Source of the DNA: Burkholderiales bacterium
GTDB lineage: Bacteria; Pseudomonadota; Gammaproteobacteria; Burkholderiales; JAHFRG01
NCBI GenBank assembly: GCA_035518095.1
Contig: DATIXX010000071.1
Location: 1-64,000 of the forward strand
Reading direction: 5' to 3'
DNA length: 64,000 nucleotides
Below, in pieces: positions 31,287 to 40,648 of this stretch. Below the pieces are notes generated by a model that saw nothing but the letters and a program-made list of their open reading frames with translations, did not search any database and was not told the origin of the DNA. How positions within the stretch are numbered: the stretch's first letter is position 1; the number at the start of each line of letters is the position of its first letter. The translations under genes and the position numbers were made by a program.

Positions 31287-32615
31287 TTACTTGTCGTTCA
31301 AGTGGTATTCCACGTAGGCGCTGTCGCGCAACTGCCGGAGCCATTCTTCGTAGGCTTCATCGGCCTTGCGTGCCCGTATGGCTTGGCGCGCGAGCAGCCG
31401 TTCGCGATCATGGGTAACATCCTGTTCGCGCCGTGCCAACACCTGAATGAGGTGCCAGCCGTATGGCGACCGCACCGGATCGCTGATTTGTCCGATCTTG
31501 AGCGCATTCATGGCGTGTTCGAAATCGGGCACGGTATCGCCCGGAGAAATCCAACCCAAATCGCCACCCTGCGCAGCGCTGCCGTCTTCGGAGTTAAGGC
31601 GCGCCAGTTCCGCGAAGTCAGCACCGTTCTCGAGCCTCTCCTTGAGGTTGAGCAGGCGCGCGCGCGCTTCGCTGTCCGATACCAGCTCGCTGGTTTTAAC
31701 GAGAATATGTCGGACATGGGTCTGTTGCACCTCAATCGTAGCGTCCTTGCCACGCTCGTCCAGTAATTTGATGATATGAAAGCCGTTGGCACTACGCAAT
31801 ATGCCGCTTACGTCGCCCGGCTTCATCGAGCGCAAGGCATCAAGAAATAGTGTTGGTAGCCGGCCTGCTGGACGCCAGCCCAAAGCGCCACCTTGCAATG
31901 CGTCCGCCGCGTCAGAATAACTCACTGCGATCTGCGCAAAATCCGCCCCGTTTTTTATCTGCTCCAGGGCCTGCTCGGCGCGGGCGCGCTTGGCCTGGAT
32001 CTGTTCCGGGCTTGCCTGCTCCGGCACCAACACCAGAATATGCGCCAGGTTATATTCATCCTCTTTGCCCAGAGCCGCTTGGGATTTCAGGTAATTCGCG
32101 ATTTCGCTGTCGGTCACTACGATTTTATTGTCCACATCCCGTTCCTTGAGCCGTGTCATGATGATCTCGTTACGTATCTCCTCGCGGAAATGATTGAAAT
32201 TCACGCCATCGCGCTCCAACGTGTCACGCATTTGCTGCAGACTCATTTTGTTGTTCTGGGCAATGCGCTCCATAGTCTTTTCCAATAGCGTATCATCCAC
32301 GCGCACACCGGTTTCCTTAGCGTACTGTAGCTGTACGCGGTCGTTAATTAAGCGTTCCAGGAGCTGTTTTTCGAGTACGTTCCGGGGTGGCAGCGGAGTC
32401 CCTTGTTTTTTGAGTTGGTTGACCACCAGATTGATGTGATCGTCAAGCTCATACTGGGTAATCACATCGTCGTTGACGACGGCCACGATGCGATCGAGCG
32501 GAATGATCTTTGTGTTTGCGGCGTCGGTCTGGGCGGCACCGATAGGTGCAATAAAGTGCGCGTTTACCAGCACGATCCAGCACGCGCGTTGCAGATAAGT
32601 CTTGAGCACGCTCAT
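31287..32615 (-). CDS. surA: Periplasmic peptidyl-prolyl isomerase chaperone
   Basis: A 442-residue chaperone for outer-membrane proteins. A signal peptide is followed by the SurA N-domain (IVAVVNDDVITQYEL), two parvulin domains (about 175-275 and 285-385) and a short C-terminal helix. I chose the ATG giving MSVLKTYLQ over a GTG two codons upstream. It lies 33 bases after lptD, its best-known client, whose folding it supports. Confidence 0.95.
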   Translation of the reverse strand: MSVLKTYLQRACWIVLVNAHFIAPIGAAQTDAANTKIIPLDRIVAVVNDDVITQYELDDHINLVVNQLKKQGTPLPPRNVLEKQLLERLINDRVQLQYAKETGVRVDDTLLEKTMERIAQNNKMSLQQMRDTLERDGVNFNHFREEIRNEIIMTRLKERDVDNKIVVTDSEIANYLKSQAALGKEDEYNLAHILVLVPEQASPEQIQAKRARAEQALEQIKNGADFAQIAVSYSDAADALQGGALGWRPAGRLPTLFLDALRSMKPGDVSGILRSANGFHIIKLLDERGKDATIEVQQTHVRHILVKTSELVSDSEARARLLNLKERLENGADFAELARLNSEDGSAAQGGDLGWISPGDTVPDFEHAMNALKIGQISDPVRSPYGWHLIQVLARREQDVTHDRERLLARQAIRARKADEAYEEWLRQLRDSAYVEYHLNDK

Positions 32616-32648
32616 TTGCACAGCACTTCGGGCATCGTTATAGAATTG

Positions 32649-34889
32649 CTACTGTTCGGTGCTGCCGAGCGGCTGATTGGTTTTGGTATAGCCCGGGATT
32701 TCACGTTTTAGAATCGAAAGTGGATTAGAGCCCAACTTGGTAAGTCCGTTCAACTCAAGCTGGAAAAACACACCGGTTGTCGCCTGCGATTGCGCGGTGG
32801 TCAGTCGGTGTGCAACAAAGCGAAACGTCCAGCAGCAGCTATTATATTCAACTCCGAGCAGTCCCTCCAAAGTCGTACTGTCGAAAAGCGAATAATTGAA
32901 GCGACCCACTCCATACCACCCGCCACCGAGGTGCCACTGCCCGCTGAGATCCGTCTGTTCAATCGAACCGCGGATATAACGGTAACCCAAATTGAGGACT
33001 TTTCCCGGTTCAGGCTGATAACGGAAGTTGATGTTGTATTTTTGGATGTCGCTGGAGGACGGCGTATACTCCACGCCGGATTCAGCGGACAACTTGGGGA
33101 TCACCGTGGCGCTGAAGGCGGCAACGATATCCGAAGCTGTGTTGACGGTGGTAGTGGTGGTGCCGGGCCCCGTCAGTGAATTGGGCACGGTGCTGCTCAG
33201 AGTGACCCGCTGCTGACCGATGAGCAGGCGCTGCCCGATGTCAAAGCGCAGCCGCTCGTCTCCGTTGTTGGAAAGTAATCGCGAAGTGACCCCTAGCGTC
33301 ATCTGATTGGCGTTATTGATGCGGTCTCCGCCGCTGAATACGTTTTCTGTGAATATGCGCGAATAATTGACGTCGGCTTGTGCGCTGTCAAAGACAGGAA
33401 TCTGGCTCTGCTCGCGGAACGGGATATTGAGGTAGTAAACCTTGGGTTCGAGGGTCTGCGTTAAGTTTTGGCCGAAAATCGAAGCGGGGCGCTCAAAAAT
33501 GAGCCCGGTCTCGATGCTGGAAATCGGCATTACACGGTTGGTGTCAGGTGGAGCAGTACCATTTTCGCTAAACGTATAGTGAGTAAAATTGACACCGATC
33601 TTAGGCGTAAAAAAGGCGTAGGAATTCTGCAGCGGATAGCTGATGCTCGGATACGCTATGAAGCGTTCGCCGTTGACGAGTGTAGCGTGGTAGAAATTGG
33701 TGTATTGGCTGGTCAGCGACAGATCAAATCCGCCGACATCCTGGCGCGCCGCGTTATAGTTAAACTGCGGCAGCGGTTCGTAAGGGGGAATTATTGGTGC
33801 CTGCGGTTGCTGTAGTGTTTGATAGCCTAACGCGGTCAATGTCGCATTCCAATATGGCTGGCTGTAGCTCAGGGTTCCTTGCTGCGGCAAAGTGACCTGC
33901 GATGTGAAAGCAATGTTGGTACTGAGGTCGCGGAAATAATTATCGTCGGAAACCCTTTGGTAATTCACAGATCCGGTAAAACCGCTCCCGAGGTCCTGCA
34001 TGTGATTGAACAACAGCGCGTAGCGCGTTTTATCTTGGTCAACCTGATCGTCGGGAAGTAGATCCACGCGATCGATCCCGGAGTAGCTCGGCTGCAGATA
34101 ACGGAATTCGGAATTAAACTGAGCCCCACGCTTTGACATCACCCGCGGAGCTAAAGTCGCGTCGTAATTCGGCGCGATGTTCCAGTAATAAGGTAGCGTA
34201 AACTCGAAACCGCTGTTGCTGCTATTGCCCACTGTAGGCGGCAGAAATCCAGATTTGCGCGCGCTGGTCACGGGAAAATCTATCCACGGCGTGTAAAGGA
34301 TTGGAACCCCCTTGAACACGATGCTGGCGTCGCGCGCCACACCGATGTTATTGGCTTGGTCGATTTTCAGATCGCGCGCACGCAAATACCAGTCGTCGTT
34401 GCCAACGGGGCAGGTTGTGTAATTTGCCTGTTCCAAGTGGTATATCTCGGGACCTTCCAACAGCAAATTCCCCGCGCTTCCCCTGCTCTGGTTTTTCTGA
34501 AGACTGAATTCCGGGGATTCAAAATAGCCGATGTCGCGTTCGATGTTAAATTTTGCCTTCGGACCCTGTACCGAACTGCCTCGCTGCTCGAGGCGTACAT
34601 GGCCTTCAGCCTCAATTTCGTCTTCGGAGATAAAATAGGTCAATCGATCCGCGAATACCGCTTCCCCGTCGCGGCGCAACACCGCTGACCCTTGCGCCGT
34701 TATTTTCTCTTGGCCCGTTCCCTCGATGCGGTCGGCTTCCACGAAAACCGGCAGCGCTTCTTGCAGTTTAGGTGACGGGTTTAGGCGCATATCCAATTTC
34801 AGTTTGAGCGCATCTTCATCCGCATTCGAAGTATGGGAAAAAAGACAAAGCAACAAAAAGGCAATAGAGGTAGGACGGAGTTTTTCCAT
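32649..34889 (-). CDS. lptD: LPS-assembly outer-membrane protein
   Basis: A 746-residue beta-barrel that inserts lipopolysaccharide into the outer leaflet. A signal peptide ending at SNA|DED, an OstA/LptA-like jellyroll (about 45-165) and a large C-terminal barrel are present. TTCPVGNDDW (about residue 160) and the C-terminal SCCW pair match three of the four E. coli disulfide cysteines. No Cys is found at the mature N-terminus where E. coli has Cys31. The gene heads the lptD-surA-pdxA-rsmA operon and diverges from amgK. Confidence 0.95.
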   Translation of the reverse strand: MEKLRPTSIAFLLLCLFSHTSNADEDALKLKLDMRLNPSPKLQEALPVFVEADRIEGTGQEKITAQGSAVLRRDGEAVFADRLTYFISEDEIEAEGHVRLEQRGSSVQGPKAKFNIERDIGYFESPEFSLQKNQSRGSAGNLLLEGPEIYHLEQANYTTCPVGNDDWYLRARDLKIDQANNIGVARDASIVFKGVPILYTPWIDFPVTSARKSGFLPPTVGNSSNSGFEFTLPYYWNIAPNYDATLAPRVMSKRGAQFNSEFRYLQPSYSGIDRVDLLPDDQVDQDKTRYALLFNHMQDLGSGFTGSVNYQRVSDDNYFRDLSTNIAFTSQVTLPQQGTLSYSQPYWNATLTALGYQTLQQPQAPIIPPYEPLPQFNYNAARQDVGGFDLSLTSQYTNFYHATLVNGERFIAYPSISYPLQNSYAFFTPKIGVNFTHYTFSENGTAPPDTNRVMPISSIETGLIFERPASIFGQNLTQTLEPKVYYLNIPFREQSQIPVFDSAQADVNYSRIFTENVFSGGDRINNANQMTLGVTSRLLSNNGDERLRFDIGQRLLIGQQRVTLSSTVPNSLTGPGTTTTTVNTASDIVAAFSATVIPKLSAESGVEYTPSSSDIQKYNINFRYQPEPGKVLNLGYRYIRGSIEQTDLSGQWHLGGGWYGVGRFNYSLFDSTTLEGLLGVEYNSCCWTFRFVAHRLTTAQSQATTGVFFQLELNGLTKLGSNPLSILKREIPGYTKTNQPLGSTEQ

Positions 34890-34927
34890 CGCGCATTGAA
34901 TGGCCGGAGGCAGTTTTGATTTTTAAG

Positions 34928-34977
34928 TGCTAAAATCGCACAAATTCAGCATTATGGCAATTAAGGTACGCTTTTGA
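34928..34977 (+). promoter_or_regulatory. Leader of amgK: extended -10 box and 7-codon upstream frame
   Basis: TGC-TAAAAT (34928-34936) fits an extended -10 promoter. Downstream, an ATG at 34954 opens a 7-codon frame (MAIKVRF). Its TGA stop overlaps the TTG start of amgK by sharing TG. The AAGG that would serve amgK lies inside this mini-frame. Chance is possible. Confidence 0.3.
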
Positions 34978-35966
34978 AACGTTTTGTTTTGCTGAAGAAC
35001 TGGGTCGGTTCGCAGTTTCCCGGAGCCTCATTTACGCTGGAATCGGCGTCAGAAGACGCCAGTTTTCGCCGTTACTTCCGTGCGACGTTTGAGGACCGTT
35101 CGTTGATGGTCATGGATGCGCCTCCGTCGCATGAAGATTGCGCGCCGTTCATAAAGGTGTCGGAATTGTTTTATGCCGCGGGTGCGCATGTACCGCGAGT
35201 ACTTGCCAGCGATTTGAAGCATGGCTTCCTGCTGCTGGACGATCTCGGCACGATCACTTATTTACAGGCCCTGCAGGACGGAAATGCTAATCGCTTGTAT
35301 CTGGACGCGATCGAGTCCTTGATCAAGATTCAACGGGCGAGCCGCGCGGGCGTGCTGCCGGCTTATGATGAAGCTCTTTTATTGAGGGAAATGCGTCTGT
35401 TCCCTGATTGGTATGTGGCCAAAAAACTGCGAATTGGATTAAATCCCGGGCAAGCAGATGTGCTGGACTCGATGTTCGAGCGAGTGTTGCAGAACAATAT
35501 TGCGCAACCGCGGGTATATGTGCACCGCGACTACCATTCGCGCAACCTGATGGTGGGTGATCCCAATCCGGGTATTCTGGATTTTCAGGACGCAGTATAC
35601 GGGCCGATTACCTACGATGTGGTTTCACTCTTCAAGGATGCTTATGTATGCTGGGACGAAGAGCGGATCCTGGACTGGGTGGTGCGCTACTGGGAGCGCG
35701 CCAGGAAGGCGGGACTCCCGGTAGCCGCCGACTTTGCGGAATTCTACCGCGATTTCGAATGGATGGGGATCCAAAGACACCTGAAGGTCCTGGGCATTTT
35801 CGCCCGCCTTTATTACCGCGACGGCAAAGAGGGGTACCTTAAGGATCTACCTCGGGTGATGCAGTACTTGCGCAAAGCCTGCGAACGCTATTCGGATTTC
35901 ACGCCGCTGCTCAAGCTACTGGACGAGCTGGAAGGGCGGAGTGCGCGCGTCAGTTACAACCTTTGA
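34974..35966 (+). CDS. amgK: N-acetylmuramate/N-acetylglucosamine 1-kinase
   Basis: A 330-residue kinase of the aminoglycoside-phosphotransferase fold. In Pseudomonas AmgK phosphorylates recycled MurNAc at C1 so that MurU can make UDP-MurNAc, bypassing de novo, fosfomycin-sensitive synthesis. The catalytic loop VHRDYHSRNLMV and the metal-binding Asp in GILDFQDA are intact. The start codon is TTG, supported by AAGG seven bases before it. murU follows 10 bases downstream, which strongly supports the assignment. Confidence 0.9.
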   Translation: MKRFVLLKNWVGSQFPGASFTLESASEDASFRRYFRATFEDRSLMVMDAPPSHEDCAPFIKVSELFYAAGAHVPRVLASDLKHGFLLLDDLGTITYLQALQDGNANRLYLDAIESLIKIQRASRAGVLPAYDEALLLREMRLFPDWYVAKKLRIGLNPGQADVLDSMFERVLQNNIAQPRVYVHRDYHSRNLMVGDPNPGILDFQDAVYGPITYDVVSLFKDAYVCWDEERILDWVVRYWERARKAGLPVAADFAEFYRDFEWMGIQRHLKVLGIFARLYYRDGKEGYLKDLPRVMQYLRKACERYSDFTPLLKLLDELEGRSARVSYNL

Positions 35967-35976
35967 GTTCGCCAAA

Positions 35977-36669
35977 GTGCGTGCCATGATCCTTGCTGCC
36001 GGCCGGGGCGAGCGCATGCGCCCGGTTAGCGATCTCCTGCCAAAAGCTTTGTTGCCCGCCGCGGGCAAGCCGCTCATAGTGTGGATTTTGGAAAACCTTG
36101 CGGCGGCGGGGTTCAAGGAAATCGTCATTAATCACGCGCATCTCGGAAACCTCATTGAAACTGCGCTGGGAGACGGCGCACGCTTCGGGGTACACATCAC
36201 TTACTCTCCTGAAGCGCAAGCGCTGGAAACGGCGGGCGGGATCGCCAACGCGCTGCCATTGATCGGAAATCAGCCGTTTGTAGTGGTCAACGCGGATATT
36301 TTTTGCGAGTTTGATTTCAAGTTGCTGAAGTCGAAGGCAGGCAACTTCGTTGCAAGCGGATGTGTTGCCCACTTGGTGCTGGTGGATAATCCGGACCACC
36401 ACCGCCAGGGCGACTTTGGCCTAGCCCGGGGCAAAGTGACTCTGCAAGGCCAGCCGCAACTTACTTACAGCGGTATCGGCCTATATCATCCCGCGGCATT
36501 CGCGGGTGTTGCGCCTGGCGCAAAAGCTAAACTCGCGCCGCTGTTGCGCGCCCAGATTGAAGCCGGAAAAGTCACTGGCGAACAGTTTCACGGACTGTGG
36601 ATGGATATCGGCACTTCAGAACGTCTTCGTGCACTCGATACTCTGCTGCGTGCCAAACGTGCGGGCTGA
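35977..36669 (+). CDS. murU: N-acetylmuramate-1-phosphate uridylyltransferase
   Basis: A 230-residue sugar-nucleotidyltransferase that makes UDP-MurNAc in cell-wall recycling. The nucleotide-binding signature MILAAGRGERMRP and the following PKALLPAAGKPL are diagnostic. WMDIGTSERL near the C-terminus is family-typical. I chose the GTG giving VRAMILAAG; an ATG three codons later is the alternative, and a longer frame reaching back into amgK is unlikely. Partner of amgK. Confidence 0.9.
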   Translation: MRAMILAAGRGERMRPVSDLLPKALLPAAGKPLIVWILENLAAAGFKEIVINHAHLGNLIETALGDGARFGVHITYSPEAQALETAGGIANALPLIGNQPFVVVNADIFCEFDFKLLKSKAGNFVASGCVAHLVLVDNPDHHRQGDFGLARGKVTLQGQPQLTYSGIGLYHPAAFAGVAPGAKAKLAPLLRAQIEAGKVTGEQFHGLWMDIGTSERLRALDTLLRAKRAG

Positions 36670-36683
36670 GCAGGGTTTCGGAT

Positions 36684-36689
36684 TATAAT
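36684..36689 (+). promoter_or_regulatory. Candidate -10 box for pepP
   Basis: A perfect TATAAT lies 24 bases before the pepP ATG at 36713. It argues against the upstream GTG (36695), which would sit at the transcription start. No clear -35 is seen. Confidence 0.3.
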
Positions 36690-36712
36690 TTCTTGTGCAT
36701 CAACTGTCGCCG

Positions 36713-38023
36713 ATGAGCAATTACTCCATTTACGCGCAGCGCCGCGCCAAACTGTTAGATGAAATGCAAGCCGGAGTTGCAATTATACCGACTGCAGCCG
36801 AGCGCGTGCGCAACCGCGACGCGCACTATCCATATCGCTTCGACAGCTACTTTTATTACTTGAGCGGCTTTGCCGAGCCGGGAGCAGCGTTGGTGTTGAT
36901 TGGCGGCAAGAAACCCAGATCCATTCTGTTTTGTCGCGACAAGGACCCCGAGCGTGAAGTGTGGGACGGCTACCGTTACGGCCCGGAGGGAGCGCGCGAG
37001 CACTTTGAATTTGACGAGGGCCATTCGCTTGCCGCGCTTGACGAAATTATGCCCAAGCTGCTGGCTGACCAGCCGGTTCTGTACTATGCAATGGGAACAG
37101 ACGAACGGTGGGATGCGCGCATCGTCGGTTGGCTGAACAATGTGCGCAGCGAGTCGCGCAGTGGCGTCACCGCTCCCGGAGAAATTAAGGACGTGCGCCG
37201 AATTCTGGACGAAATGCGAATCATCAAAGACAGCCACGAACTTGTACTGATGCGCCAAGCCGCGGAAATTTCCACGAGTGCGCACCGTCGGGCAATGCGC
37301 GCGACCCGCCCCGGCAAGGGGGAATTCGAAATTGAAGCAGAGCTGATACACGAATTTCGCCGGCGCGGTGCGCAAGCTCCGGCTTATACGCCCATCGTTG
37401 CAGGCGGAGCCAATGCGTGCGTATTGCATTACGTGGAAAACAGCGCAAGGCTTAAGGACGGCGATTTATTGCTCATCGATGCCGGCTGCGAGCTCGACGG
37501 CTATGCTTCGGACATCACCCGCACTTTTCCGGTGAACGGCCGGTTCAAAGGCCCGCAGAAAGATGTCTACCAGTTGGTTCTCGAAGCGCAGACAGCGGCA
37601 ATAGCTGCGGTAAAACCCGGCAACGGCTGGGACCGGCCGCACGGCGCGGCGCTCAAGGTGTTAGCGCAAGGCATGATCGATCTGGGTCTGTGCAAAGGCA
37701 GTCTGGACAAAGTGCTGGAGTCGGGCGACTACAAGCGGTTTTACATGCACCGCACCGGACACTGGCTGGGATTGGACGTGCACGATGCGGGTGATTACAA
37801 ACGCGGCGGCAAATGGCGCGAGCTCAAGCCGGGAATGGTGTTGACCGTTGAACCGGGCTGTTACGTGCGTCCGGGAAAAGGTGTGCCGCAGAAATTATGG
37901 AATATCGGCGTGCGTATTGAAGACGATGTGCTGGTCACGTCAAAGGGCCGGGACGTGTTGACCGACGCCGCGCCTAAGAAAATCGAAGTTATCGAGAAGC
38001 TGATGCAAGACAATGCCGCCTGA
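36713..38023 (+). CDS. pepP: Xaa-Pro aminopeptidase
   Basis: A dimetal peptidase (436 residues) that removes an N-terminal residue preceding proline. It has an aminopeptidase P N-terminal domain (about 5-135) and a pita-bread catalytic domain. Metal ligands are visible: Asp in LLIDAGCELDGYASDITRTF, His in HRTGHWLGLDVHD, and Glu in TVEPGCYV and IGVRIEDDVLV. It is followed by a ubiH-like gene with an 11-base overlap, the pepP-ubiH arrangement known from E. coli. Confidence 0.96.
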   Translation: MSNYSIYAQRRAKLLDEMQAGVAIIPTAAERVRNRDAHYPYRFDSYFYYLSGFAEPGAALVLIGGKKPRSILFCRDKDPEREVWDGYRYGPEGAREHFEFDEGHSLAALDEIMPKLLADQPVLYYAMGTDERWDARIVGWLNNVRSESRSGVTAPGEIKDVRRILDEMRIIKDSHELVLMRQAAEISTSAHRRAMRATRPGKGEFEIEAELIHEFRRRGAQAPAYTPIVAGGANACVLHYVENSARLKDGDLLLIDAGCELDGYASDITRTFPVNGRFKGPQKDVYQLVLEAQTAAIAAVKPGNGWDRPHGAALKVLAQGMIDLGLCKGSLDKVLESGDYKRFYMHRTGHWLGLDVHDAGDYKRGGKWRELKPGMVLTVEPGCYVRPGKGVPQKLWNIGVRIEDDVLVTSKGRDVLTDAAPKKIEVIEKLMQDNAA

Positions 38024-39161
38024 GTCTGCAGATATCGTGATCGTCGGTGGCGGTCCTACCGGCGCCGCCTTGGCGCTCGCCTTGCGCAGCAGTGGCTTGA
38101 GCGTGGTGCTGCTTGAAGCAAAGGACTCCTTAGCCAGTGATTCCCGGCCGCTCGCGCTGTCCTACGGCAGCCGCTTAATACTCGAGCATTTGGGGGTCTG
38201 GAAGCGGGTGGCGGCCCCGACCCCGATACTGAACATCCACGTTTCTCAACGCGGTGGTTTCGGTCGCAGCGTGCTGAGTGCTGCGGAAGCCGGCGTTCCG
38301 GCCTTGGGCTACGTCGTTGCCTACAGCGAACTGCAGTCAGCTTTGCAGCATGACTTGAACGGCTGTTTAAGGGGCGCGACTGTTTTGCGCATTGAAGCCG
38401 GCGCAGAATCGGCAAAGGCGGAGTTCACCTACCTCGGCAATATGCGACAAGTCAGCTGCAAACTTCTGGTTGTGGCCGAGGGCGGACGCAATCTCGAGGG
38501 TGTCGAAGGGGTGACGCACAGGGAAAAGGATTATCATCAAAACGCCGTGGTAACACAGGTCAACACGCGCGCGCCGCATCGCAATGTCGCCTATGAGCGG
38601 TTTACGTCTCAAGGACCCATCGCGCTGCTGCCGTTCGGCGAAAAATTAGCGTTGGTCTGGACCACCAGTCCCCAAGTTGCCGAGAAGCTGTGCGGCCTGA
38701 ACGACGCGTTGTTTTTGCAGCGCTTGCACCAACACTTTGGCGACCGGCTTGGCGGATTTACAGGGACCGGGAAGCGCGCCAGTTTTCCGCTAAAACTCAA
38801 GTATGCGATCAGTCCTACCCTGCAGCGGACGGTGATTTTAGGGAATGCCGCGCAAACCCTGCACCCCGTTGCAGGGCAGGGATTCAATTTGGGATTGCGC
38901 GACTCCTGGGAATTGAGCGAAATAATTCTGCGCAGTACGGTGCAACAACTTGGCGCATCGGAAATGCTGAGGTCTTATCGCGGGCGGCGGCGGCTTGACC
39001 GTTACGGAGGAATTTTCTTTACCGACACGCTGTTAAGGCTGTTTACCCGCGACAGCGCGCCTTTGTCCGCGGCGCGCGGTTTTGCGCTTGCCGCCCTAGA
39101 TGCAATGCCGGCGGCAAAACGTTTCTTGATGAGACGTATGATTTTCGGTACGCGGGGTTGA
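38013..39161 (+). CDS. ubiH: FAD-dependent ubiquinone-biosynthesis hydroxylase (UbiH/UbiF/Coq6 family)
   Basis: A 382-residue flavin monooxygenase likely hydroxylating the ring of a ubiquinone precursor. The GxGxxG motif IVGGGPTGAALALALRSSG (about 7-25), the central DG-type region and GNAAQTLHPVAGQGFNLGLRD (the FAD GD motif, where Asp is replaced by Asn) are typical. The pepP overlap supports UbiH, but UbiH, UbiF and the betaproteobacterial relatives UbiL/UbiM cannot be told apart by eye. Confidence 0.85.
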   Translation: MPPESADIVIVGGGPTGAALALALRSSGLSVVLLEAKDSLASDSRPLALSYGSRLILEHLGVWKRVAAPTPILNIHVSQRGGFGRSVLSAAEAGVPALGYVVAYSELQSALQHDLNGCLRGATVLRIEAGAESAKAEFTYLGNMRQVSCKLLVVAEGGRNLEGVEGVTHREKDYHQNAVVTQVNTRAPHRNVAYERFTSQGPIALLPFGEKLALVWTTSPQVAEKLCGLNDALFLQRLHQHFGDRLGGFTGTGKRASFPLKLKYAISPTLQRTVILGNAAQTLHPVAGQGFNLGLRDSWELSEIILRSTVQQLGASEMLRSYRGRRRLDRYGGIFFTDTLLRLFTRDSAPLSAARGFALAALDAMPAAKRFLMRRMIFGTRG

Positions 39162-39306
39162 TTGCAGCATTTGTTTTGGCGCTTGCGTGCGCTAATACTC
39201 TTTAGCTTCTTGTACCTTGTAGTGAGTTCTGCAAGAAATTTCTAATCCACTTTTCTAACGCATAAAATTGCGATTACAATTACACCCCTGCCACGAAGTA
39301 AATATC

Positions 39307-40323
39307 ATGCAAATTGGCGCTCATCAACTCAAGAACAATCTCATTGTCGCTCCAATGGCTGGCGTCACCGACCGTCCTTTCCGCCAGCTGTGCAAAAAAA
39401 TGGGCGCGGGAATGGCGGTATCGGAGATGGTGTCGAGCAATTCCCTGCTTTGGGGTTCGCAAAAGACCTTGCGCCGGGCCGACCACCAAGGCGAGGTTGA
39501 GCCAATATCGGTGCAAATCGCTGGGGCAGATCCGCAAATGCTTTCGCAGGCTGCCAAATACAATGTGGACCAGGGGGCGCAAATTATTGACATTAACATG
39601 GGATGCCCGGCAAAAAAGGTCTGCAATGTTATGGCCGGATCGGCCTTAATGCAGAATGAGCGGCTGGTCGGCGAGATCCTCGATGCGGTGGTGTCGGCGG
39701 TGCAAGTTCCAGTTACTTTGAAAATCCGTACCGGCTGGGATCGCCAGAACCGGAATGCCTTGAGCGTTGCCCGGATTGCTGAAAATGCCGGCATCCAGGC
39801 GCTGGCGGTTCACGGACGGACTCGCGCCTGCGGTTTTTCAGGCCATGCCGAATATGACACTATCGCTGAGGTGAAAACGCAAGCGAACATTCCGGTTATC
39901 GCCAACGGCGATATCACATCGCCGGAAAAGGTAAAACACGTTTTGGATTACACCAAAGCGGATGCTGTGATGATCGGCCGCGCAGCACAAGGCAGACCGT
40001 GGATCTTCCGGGAAATCAGCCATTATCTCGAGACCGGCGCACATTTGCCGGCGCCCGAAGTCGAGGAGATTCGCCGTGTTCTGAATGCGCATCTTAATGA
40101 TCTCTACCAGTTTTATGGCGAATACTTAGGAGTGCGAATAGCGCGCAGGCATATTTCCTGGTACACAAAGGGATTGATCGGCTCTGGCGCGTTCCGCCAC
40201 GCCATAAATCAACTGGAAAGCAGCCCTGAGCAGCTTGCTGCGGTAAACCGCTTCTTCGACCAATTGGCAGAGCGCGGGAAGCGCATTTTGTACCAAGAGC
40301 CAGTGGAACTCGCAGCGGCATGA
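39307..40323 (+). CDS. dusB: tRNA-dihydrouridine synthase B
   Basis: A 338-residue FMN enzyme that reduces uridines in the tRNA D-loop. The N-terminal APMAGVTDRPFR, the catalytic Cys in INMGCPAKKVCN, and VHGRTR and NGDITSPEK (FMN/substrate) blocks are all present. I chose the ATG giving MQIGAHQL, the standard start; an upstream alternative would add 13 atypical residues. It overlaps fis by 4 bases, the well-known dusB-fis operon. Confidence 0.96.
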   Translation: MQIGAHQLKNNLIVAPMAGVTDRPFRQLCKKMGAGMAVSEMVSSNSLLWGSQKTLRRADHQGEVEPISVQIAGADPQMLSQAAKYNVDQGAQIIDINMGCPAKKVCNVMAGSALMQNERLVGEILDAVVSAVQVPVTLKIRTGWDRQNRNALSVARIAENAGIQALAVHGRTRACGFSGHAEYDTIAEVKTQANIPVIANGDITSPEKVKHVLDYTKADAVMIGRAAQGRPWIFREISHYLETGAHLPAPEVEEIRRVLNAHLNDLYQFYGEYLGVRIARRHISWYTKGLIGSGAFRHAINQLESSPEQLAAVNRFFDQLAERGKRILYQEPVELAAA

Positions 40324-40559
40324 TTGACGAAAACGACATCGCCCGCTGCGTTCGAAAAGCCATTGACGGCTATTTCAAGGACTTGGACGGAGAAAAGCCT
40401 TGCGCTATATACGACATGGTAATTCGTTCCATAGAAAAACCACTTTTGGAATTGGTGCTGCATCGTGCCAAGGGCAATCAGACCCATGCCGCGCAAATGT
40501 TGGGGCTGAACCGGAATACTTTGCGCAAAAAGATGCACCACTACCGCATCAAGGGTTAA
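40320..40559 (+). CDS. fis: DNA-binding protein Fis
   Basis: A 79-residue nucleoid protein and global regulator, shorter at the N-terminus than E. coli Fis (98). The C-terminal helix-turn-helix THAAQMLGLNRNTLRKKMHHY is well conserved. The ATGA overlap with dusB implies coupled translation. Confidence 0.96.
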   Translation: MIDENDIARCVRKAIDGYFKDLDGEKPCAIYDMVIRSIEKPLLELVLHRAKGNQTHAAQMLGLNRNTLRKKMHHYRIKG

Positions 40560-40648
40560 GGAACCTTTGATGACGCCTCGCGCGAGCGCAGCGTCCAGTA
40601 GCGCTTTGCGAGCCTTGAATTCTCATTCCTCGTTCCTGGAACCGCAAA

